This document shows positions 59,490 through 64,000 of a DNA stretch of 64,000 bases, piece by piece. The translations under genes and the position numbers were made by a program. How positions within the stretch are numbered: position 1 is the first letter of the stretch; the number at the start of each line of letters is the position of its first letter. The stretch is from contig NZ_RAQQ01000001.1 in assembly GCF_003610785.1 (NCBI RefSeq), forward strand, positions 62,001 to 126,000, read 5' to 3'. The DNA is from Micromonospora globbae (lineage in GTDB: Bacteria > Actinomycetota > Actinomycetes > Mycobacteriales > Micromonosporaceae). Below the pieces are notes generated by a model. The model did no database searches. It was not told the origin of the DNA and was given only the letters and a program-made list of their open reading frames with translations.

Positions 59490-60134
59490 TCAGTCGCCGC
59501 TCCCGACGCCGCGGTCGGGTGCGCTCATGTCCCCCGTCCCGGGCGTGCCGTCGGCGAGCCCGTAGCGCAGGTACACGGTGCCCTTCGGGCTCGATGCCGG
59601 CGGTTCGAGGAGCGTGAGGTTCGTGGGCACCGCGCCGCCGTCGAACACCTTCTTCCCGACGCCGAGCACGATGGGGTGCACCCAGAGGTCGAGCCGGTCG
59701 AAGAGCTTCTCGCGCAGGAGGGTCTGCACGAGGTTCAGGCTCCCGACCACCTTCACGTGCTCGTGCCGGTCCCGGACGTCGCGCACCGCGGCGGCCAGGT
59801 CCGGGCCGAGCTGTGTGGACCCGGCCCACGACAGGTCGGGTCGGCCGCGGGAGGCCACGTACTTCGGGATCCGGTTGAAGAGCGCGGCGATCTCGCTGTC
59901 CTCGCCGCCCTCGTGGTGCGGCCAGTAGGCGGCGAAGATGTCGTACGTCCGCCTGCCGAGCAGGAGGGCGTCCGTGCCCTCGTACGCGGCGCCGACCTGC
60001 GCCCCGGAGACCTCGTCCAGCAGGGGCGCCTGCCAGCCGCCGAACGGGAACCCCGCCGGGTCCTCGTCGGGGCCGCCGGGCGCCTGCCCGACGAGGTCGA
60101 GGGTCGTGAACAGCTCGATGTGGATGAGGCCCAT
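59490..60134 (-). CDS. RibD C-terminal-domain/dihydrofolate-reductase-fold protein
   Basis: A 214-residue NADPH-dependent reductase-like protein of the YyaP/YwjB type. FTTLDLVGQAPGG, LLLGRRTYDIFAAYWP, KYVASR and VVGSLNLVQTLLREKLFDRLDLWVHPIVLGVGKKVFDGG are the classic segments of the family. Function is usually unknown; it is common in actinobacteria as an isolated gene. It converges on the isochorismatase-fold gene, stop to stop 18 bases apart. Confidence 0.86.
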   Translation of the reverse strand: MGLIHIELFTTLDLVGQAPGGPDEDPAGFPFGGWQAPLLDEVSGAQVGAAYEGTDALLLGRRTYDIFAAYWPHHEGGEDSEIAALFNRIPKYVASRGRPDLSWAGSTQLGPDLAAAVRDVRDRHEHVKVVGSLNLVQTLLREKLFDRLDLWVHPIVLGVGKKVFDGGAVPTNLTLLEPPASSPKGTVYLRYGLADGTPGTGDMSAPDRGVGSGD

Positions 60135-60251
60135 GTCGTACTCCCGCTCCGTGGGTGGTGTCGGTCGGGAGGTAGACCTGCCGGCGCCGGCGAACTCATC
60201 GCCGCGAGAGCACCCGATGTCGTCGACCCCGCAAATCGACCGCGGACTGCC

Positions 60252-60935
60252 CTAAGCGAACCGCAGGTGCCGGCGCTGCCGCAGCCGGACGGCGGCGGCC
60301 ACCGCGACGAGCAGCGTGAGGGCGACCGCGAACGACAGCCCCTGGACCAGGCCGCGGGTCAGGTAGCCGCCGTCGGTGTGGTCGATGGCGTACGTGCCGA
60401 TCTCGCGGCTGAACCAGAACGGCAGCGCCCGGGTGGCGGTGCTGGCCGGGTCCATCACCATCTGGAGGCCCACCACGGTGAGCAGCACGAGCGTGCCCTC
60501 CAGCTCGCGCGGCAGGACGGCGCTCAGCAGCAGGCCGAAGGGGACGGCCACGAGCACGGTCAGCGCCATGACGAGGGCGATCGCGCCGTACCGGACGTCG
60601 TGCTGGTCGACGAGGATGAGCAGGAAGTACGGCGCGGACAGCAGCACGCCGACCGTCCAGAGGGCGAGCAGCCGCCCGAGCACCAGGTGCAGGCTCCCGT
60701 ACCCGGAGAGCCGCAGCCGGGGTTCGATGCCGCGCGCCGCGCTGCCGGCGAAGAGGGCGGCGGTGCTCAGCGCCCAGCCCAGGCCGAGGCAGACGAACCG
60801 GATCGACTGGCCGAGGTGGTCGCCGCGGCGGCTCAGGTAGAAGGCCAGCGGGAACAGCAGGAGGATGATCAGCACGGTGCGGCGGCGCACCAGTTCACGC
60901 AGGGCGGTCTCGGCGACCACGAGGATCCTGGTCAT
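60252..60935 (-). CDS. ABC-2-type transporter permease
   Basis: A 227-residue membrane protein with six helices. ETALRELVRRRTVLIILLLFPLAFYLSRR is the amphipathic start and first helix, and LSGYGSLHLVLGRLLALWTVGVLLSAPYFLLIL and LPRELEGTLVLLTVVGLQMVMDP the typical ABC-2 middle region. ATG 60935 overlaps the ATPase stop (ATGA). With the ATPase and the PadR regulator it forms a small exporter operon. Exported substrate unknown; ABC-2 systems move drugs, lipids or polysaccharides. Confidence 0.87.
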   Translation of the reverse strand: MTRILVVAETALRELVRRRTVLIILLLFPLAFYLSRRGDHLGQSIRFVCLGLGWALSTAALFAGSAARGIEPRLRLSGYGSLHLVLGRLLALWTVGVLLSAPYFLLILVDQHDVRYGAIALVMALTVLVAVPFGLLLSAVLPRELEGTLVLLTVVGLQMVMDPASTATRALPFWFSREIGTYAIDHTDGGYLTRGLVQGLSFAVALTLLVAVAAAVRLRQRRHLRFA

Positions 60936-61759
60936 GCGTCGCGCTCCCGGGAGGCGGTCAGGTCGAGGACGGTGTCGACACGGTCGAGCTGGTTGAGCAG
61001 GTGGGTGACGACCACGACGGCCTTGCCGGCGTCGCGCCAGCGCCACACCTCGTGCCAGAAGTCGAGGTAGGTGCCCCGGTCGAAGCCCTGGTAGGGCTCG
61101 TCGAGCAGCAGCACGTCGGGCTCGCCGAGCCGGGCCAGGACGAGGTTCAGCTTCTGCCGGGTGCCGCCGGAGAGGTGCCGCGCCTGGGTGCGCGGCGGCG
61201 GCGTCCACTCCAGCGCGGCGGCGCCCGCGCGACCGGCCCGCCGGGCCGCCGCCCGGCCCAGGCCCCGGCCCGCGCCGATCAGCACGAAGTGCTCGTCGGG
61301 GTTGAGGAACTCGGCGGTGCCGCCGTCCTGGGGGCAGTAGCCGAGCGTGCCGTGCACCGCGACGGTGCCCGCGTCGGGGCTCAGCAGGCCGGCGCAGATC
61401 CGCAGGAAGGTGCTCTTGCCGGCGCCGTTGGCGCCGACCACCGCCGCGATCTCCCCCGCCCGGACGGTCAGGTCGACCCGGTCCAGGACCGTCCGCCCCC
61501 GGTAGCGCTTCGTGATGCCCCGCGCCGCGAGCCGCACCGGGCCCGGGTGGCGTCGCGGCGGGCGTACGTCGGGGCCGCCGAGGCTGTCGGCGACCGCCCG
61601 GGCGTACGCGTCCGGCGGGCCGAATACCCGCAGCGGCGACTCGCCGCTCTTCGCCAGATGTGTGGCCGCCTCGGCGACGACGTGACCGGTCAGGTCGGGC
61701 CCCACCCCGTGCCGGCGCAGCTCGCCGGTGAGGGCGGCGAGCCAGGCGTTGTGGTTCAC
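60932..61759 (-). CDS. ABC transporter ATP-binding protein with N-terminal helical extension
   Basis: A 275-residue ATPase. The first 70 residues are a short helical segment (LAALTGELRRHGVGPDLTGHVVAEAATHLAKSG) resembling a DUF1700/HAAS-type module, which often precedes PadR-linked transporters. Then Walker A GANGAGKST, Q loop CPQDGGTAEFL, signature LSGGTRQKL (SGGT, not SGGQ), Walker B VLLLDEPYQGFD. GTG 61759 overlaps the PadR gene stop (GTGA). Partner is the ABC-2 permease. Confidence 0.88.
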   Translation of the reverse strand: MNHNAWLAALTGELRRHGVGPDLTGHVVAEAATHLAKSGESPLRVFGPPDAYARAVADSLGGPDVRPPRRHPGPVRLAARGITKRYRGRTVLDRVDLTVRAGEIAAVVGANGAGKSTFLRICAGLLSPDAGTVAVHGTLGYCPQDGGTAEFLNPDEHFVLIGAGRGLGRAAARRAGRAGAAALEWTPPPRTQARHLSGGTRQKLNLVLARLGEPDVLLLDEPYQGFDRGTYLDFWHEVWRWRDAGKAVVVVTHLLNQLDRVDTVLDLTASRERDA

Positions 61760-62094
61760 CGCTTCGGCTCCTCGCTCAGTATCGCGCCCACGCTCGCCGC
61801 GAAGGCGCTCCAGTCGATCGCGGCCGCGCGCAGCGCCGCGCTGCCGGCCGGGCTGATCCGGTAGTACTTCCGGGCGGGCCCGGTCTCGCCCTCCCGCCAG
61901 TGCGCGGTGAGCAGGCCGGAGCGCTGCAACCGCAGCAGCACCGGGTAGAGGGTGCCGCCCTGCACGGTGCCCAGCCCGTGGGCCCGCAGCGCCTGGGACA
62001 GCTCGTAGCCGTAGGACTCGCCCCGGCTGAGCAGCGCGAGCACGCACAGGTCGAGCACCCCGCGCAGCCACTGCGCCCGCCGTTCCTGGTTCAT
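61756..62094 (-). CDS. PadR-family transcriptional regulator
   Basis: A 112-residue winged-helix regulator. RAQWLRGVLDLCVLALLSRGESYGYELSQALRAHGLGTVQGGTLYPVLLRLQRSGLLTAHWREGETGPARKYYRISPAG is a full PadR motif. It heads the exporter operon and probably represses it; ligands of this group are usually the exported drug. The ATG at 62094 gives the shortest natural start. Two tandem 17-bp sites lie upstream. Confidence 0.92.
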   Translation of the reverse strand: MNQERRAQWLRGVLDLCVLALLSRGESYGYELSQALRAHGLGTVQGGTLYPVLLRLQRSGLLTAHWREGETGPARKYYRISPAGSAALRAAAIDWSAFAASVGAILSEEPKR

Positions 62095-62132
62095 CCCGGC
62101 CGGCCCACCGCTCGAAAGATCACGGCCAGACC

Positions 62133-62166
62133 CTAGCGCCACTACCTAGCTAGCGCAACAACCTAG
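62133..62166. promoter_or_regulatory. Tandem 17-bp operators before the PadR gene
   Basis: CTAGCGCCACTACCTAG and CTAGCGCAACAACCTAG stand end to end, 15 of 17 bases identical, each flanked by CTAG on both sides. CTAG is rare in this genome, so four copies in 34 bases is notable. They begin 39 bases upstream of the PadR start and fit a cooperative autorepressor site. Confidence 0.7.
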
Positions 62167-62196
62167 CCCGCGCCGGCCACTCCCCCGCGCCCCCCG

Positions 62197-62266
62197 CGAT
62201 CTTGCACTTTCGGCCCCCGTGATGCCCCTTTGGCCCGGCTTTGTCGGGGCGGTTAGTGCAAGATCG
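62197..62266. repeat. Long-loop palindromic repeat overlapping the end of the DNA glycosylase gene
   Basis: CGATCTTGCACT (62197-62208) and its complement AGTGCAAGATCG (62255-62266) with a 46-base loop. The right arm encodes the last residues (SILH) of the glycosylase and sits next to its TAA. Similar GATCTTGCACT palindromes are frequent in actinobacterial intergenic DNA by recollection; only one copy is in this window. Confidence 0.7.
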
Positions 62267-63014
62267 ACGAGGTGGGTTGGTCCACGGGGCAGGCGTACGC
62301 CGTGCGGCCGCCCAGGGTCCAGCGACGCACCGGGGCGCCGCAGCGCCGGCACGCCTCCCGCTTGTAGACCCACCGCTCGTCGGGCGCGGCCGGGTCGCTC
62401 ACGACCTGCCCGGCGTCCCGGCCCAGCGCCAGGTGACGCACCGCCAGCTCCCAGAGCCGCCGCGCGGTCTGCGGCCCGACGCCGCGCGCGTCCGGGTCGA
62501 CGCCGGCCAGGAAGAGCAGTTCGGCCCGCCACGCGTTGCCGATGCCCGCCCAGACGGACTGGTCGAGCACCGCCGCCCCGACGGCCCCGCCCGCGGCGAC
62601 CAGCCGGCGTACCGCCTCGTCGGCGTCCGCGTCGGCCCGCAGCGGGTCCGGGCCCAGCGAGGCCCGCAGCGCCCGCTCGCCGTCGGCCGGGAGCGGTTCG
62701 CACCGGATCGGCGCGATCAGGTCGTACGCCACGGCGTCCGTGGCGAGCCGCAGCCGCACCCCCGCGCGGGGCGGCACGGCCGGGTCGTCGTACCGCAGCC
62801 AGAGGCCGCGCATGCCCAGGTGCACGTGCAGGACGGGGCGGTCGTCGACGTGGTACAGCAGGTGCTTGCCGTACGCCTCGACGGCCCGCAGCGTCCGGCC
62901 GGCGTACGGGCCGGGGTCGAAGCGGCCCTGCGGGCTGGACAGCCGCGGCACCCGGCCGGCGAGGTCGGCGTGCTGCTCCCGCGCGTACCGGTGGATGAGG
63001 TGGCCCTCGGGCAT
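62253..63014 (-). CDS. Formamidopyrimidine-DNA glycosylase/endonuclease VIII (Nei-type)
   Basis: A 253-residue base-excision repair glycosylase/AP lyase. PEGH at 2-5 holds the catalytic Pro2 and Glu3. GKHLLYHVDD corresponds to the Fpg/Nei beta-strand near the DNA. NAWRAELLFLAGVDP is the H2TH helix, and the C-terminal zinc finger is CRRCGAPVRRWTLGGRTAYACPVDQ. Of the four Cys, the last appears as CPVD, so the fourth ligand position must be checked; only three Cys are seen. Nei2-type actinobacterial proteins match this length. It ends inside the palindromic repeat, with the TAA formed at its border. Confidence 0.9.
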   Translation of the reverse strand: MPEGHLIHRYAREQHADLAGRVPRLSSPQGRFDPGPYAGRTLRAVEAYGKHLLYHVDDRPVLHVHLGMRGLWLRYDDPAVPPRAGVRLRLATDAVAYDLIAPIRCEPLPADGERALRASLGPDPLRADADADEAVRRLVAAGGAVGAAVLDQSVWAGIGNAWRAELLFLAGVDPDARGVGPQTARRLWELAVRHLALGRDAGQVVSDPAAPDERWVYKREACRRCGAPVRRWTLGGRTAYACPVDQPTSSILH

Positions 63015-63127
63015 GGGCCCGGGTACCCGGCGCCCGTGTCCTCTTCACCCCCGGTGCCCGGGTTTCCGGCGCGTCATCGGGGAACTAAGGAGGCGACCCA
63101 CCACCGATGTGCCCGGAGGGATGCGAC

Positions 63128-63397
63128 ATGACCGTCGACCCGGACGACCCGCTGCGCGAACCGCCGGAGGCCGACGCCCTGGAGCAGCGCCAGCCGGTGG
63201 TGGACGACGCGCAGCAGGACGTCACCCCGACCACCCCGCCGGTGGAGGCCAGCGAGGCGGACGTCGCCGAGCAGGGCTCGCCGCCACCGGGCGAGCAGGA
63301 CTCGTTGACCTGGCTGCCCGAGGACGCGAACCCGGCGGACGCCGTGGAGCAGCGCGAGGCGATCATCCCGGACGACGAGGACCACCGGGAGGAGTGA
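63128..63397 (+). CDS. Small acidic protein with repeated AD(A/V)xEQ motif, unknown
   Basis: An 89-residue, very acidic (Asp/Glu-rich) protein with Pro-rich segments and no predicted helices or membrane parts. ADALEQRQPVV, ADVAEQGSPPP and ADAVEQREAII are three copies of an AD(A/V)xEQ motif. ATG 63128 follows GGAGGG by 7 bases. I do not recognise a named family with confidence; similar small acidic proteins are common in actinobacteria. It may be intrinsically disordered. Confidence 0.65.
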   Translation: MTVDPDDPLREPPEADALEQRQPVVDDAQQDVTPTTPPVEASEADVAEQGSPPPGEQDSLTWLPEDANPADAVEQREAIIPDDEDHREE

Positions 63398-63400
63398 GTT

Positions 63401-64000
63401 CTATGCGGGCGGGGCGGGGGCCAGGGCGCGGCGGAGTTCCCGCTTGAGCACCTTGTGGCTGGGACCGATCGGCAGCGCGTCGACGTACCGGACCTGGCGC
63501 GGGTACTTGTGCCGGCCGAGGTGCTCCCGCGCCCAGTCGATCAGCTCCTGCTCGCTCGGCACGTCCGCCGCCGGGTCGGGCACCACGACGGCGCAGACCT
63601 CCTCGCCGTGGCGCGGGTCGGGCAGGCCGATCACCGCCACCTGGCCGACGGCCGGGTGCCGGGCGAGGGCCTCCTCCACCTCGCGCGGGTACACGTTGAA
63701 GCCGCCCCGGATGATCAGATCCTTCTTCCGGTCGACGATCGTGACGAACCCGTCGGCGTCCTTGCGGCCGAGGTCGCCGCTGCGGAACCACCCGTCCACC
63801 ATGGCCTCGGCCGTGGCCTCGGGCCGGCCCAGGTAGCCGGCGAAGACGTTGTGACCCCGGATGACGATCTCGCCGAGTTCGCCGGCCGGGAGCAGCTCGA
63901 TCCGGTCGTCCACGTCGGCGCGGGCGATCTCCACCTCGACACCCCAGATCGGGTGCCCGATGGTGCCGGCGCGCGTGCCGAAGTGCGGCTGGTTCGTGGT
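63401..64000 (-). CDS. Acyl-CoA synthetase/AMP-dependent ligase, C-terminal part (start outside window)
   Basis: The visible 199 residues are the end of an ANL-superfamily adenylating enzyme. GHPIWGVEVEIARADV belongs to the N domain, GEIVIRGHNVFAGYLGRPEATAEAMVDGWFRSGDLGRKDADGFVTIVDRKKDLIIRGGFNVYPREVEEAL includes the motif A8 hinge (RKKDLIIRGGFNVYP). The catalytic Lys lies in GPSHKVLKREL near the C terminus. Long-chain fatty-acyl-CoA ligases and aryl ligases share these; the substrate cannot be told from this part. The frame is open to base 64000 on the minus strand. Confidence 0.9.
   Translation of the reverse strand, partial: TTNQPHFGTRAGTIGHPIWGVEVEIARADVDDRIELLPAGELGEIVIRGHNVFAGYLGRPEATAEAMVDGWFRSGDLGRKDADGFVTIVDRKKDLIIRGGFNVYPREVEEALARHPAVGQVAVIGLPDPRHGEEVCAVVVPDPAADVPSEQELIDWAREHLGRHKYPRQVRYVDALPIGPSHKVLKRELRRALAPAPPA

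Noticed and set aside
1..64000. Possible mobile element or prophage island in the window.
   Set aside because: No transposase, integrase, recombinase, tRNA attachment site or phage gene is present and no long direct repeats flank any block. The repeats found are short palindromes or stop-codon repeats.
1..64000. CRISPR array or other tandem spacer structure.
   Set aside because: The only tandem units are a 27-bp propeptide repeat, a 17-bp operator pair and a 22-base direct repeat; none has regularly spaced unique spacers.

Overview
This is about 64 kb of chromosome from a very GC-rich actinobacterium. The gene content, frequent GTG starts, near-universal GTGA/ATGA stop-start overlaps and repeat types point to Micromonosporaceae, most likely Micromonospora or a close relative. 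That placement comes from gene style, not from a marker gene. I see no rRNA, tRNA, transposase, integrase, phage gene or CRISPR array. About 64 protein genes fill the window and no gene-free stretch exceeds 300 bases. The longest gaps are about 280 bases at 44489-44767 (operators plus a palindrome) and about 245 bases at 4235-4479 (an imperfect direct repeat).

Layout. 1-1539: end of a molybdate ABC transporter (modB, modC). 1601-8361: mixed genes, namely an orphan Phd-type antitoxin, a secreted GH18 chitinase, an acetyltransferase, a phosphotransferase, and an ArsR regulator with two palindromic operators heading an operon with a coiled-coil membrane protein and a serine hydrolase. 8415-21416: a desferrioxamine-type siderophore locus with synthesis genes desA-D, reductase (desF-like), lipoprotein receptor (desE-like), and a divergent FecCD/FecE-type importer operon that also carries an Ntn-hydrolase acylase and a second acetyltransferase; one iron box lies between the arms. 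21490-24039: secreted streptogrisin-like protease, metallophosphoesterase, nucleosidase. 24143-33963: a divergent galactoside regulon with SDR, GntR regulator, galactonate dehydratase, mutarotase-like protein and SMP-30 lactonase on one side, and an ABC sugar importer with GH36 alpha-galactosidase on the other.

34009-46601: a methyltransferase, a giant membrane Hsp70/beta-propeller fusion, then a two-component system and a group of glycosyltransferase, methyltransferase, epimerase, membrane and molybdopterin-oxidoreductase genes. The promoter regions of this group share 11-bp-spaced direct repeats of the type SGYAA, so I infer one regulon under the OmpR-type regulator. 46727-49691: a Yellow/royal-jelly-like propeller protein and a large fused permease-like membrane protein.

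49797-58164: the best candidate for an undescribed pathway. A seven-gene minus-strand operon (MDR dehydrogenase, degenerate pterin synthase homologue, glycosyltransferase, methyltransferase, flippase-like membrane protein, GTP cyclohydrolase II, RibD-type reductase) faces a plus-strand pair (CDP-alcohol phosphatidyltransferase and membrane-bound LtaS-like phosphotransferase/sulfatase). Together they look like a route to a pterin- or pyrimidine-linked glyco(phospho)lipid.

58238-64000: MarR regulator with a 38-bp palindrome and the gutted remains of what looks like its exporter, isochorismatase-like hydrolase, RibD-like reductase, ABC exporter with PadR regulator, Nei-type DNA glycosylase ending inside a palindromic repeat, a small acidic protein, and the C-terminal part of an acyl-CoA synthetase.
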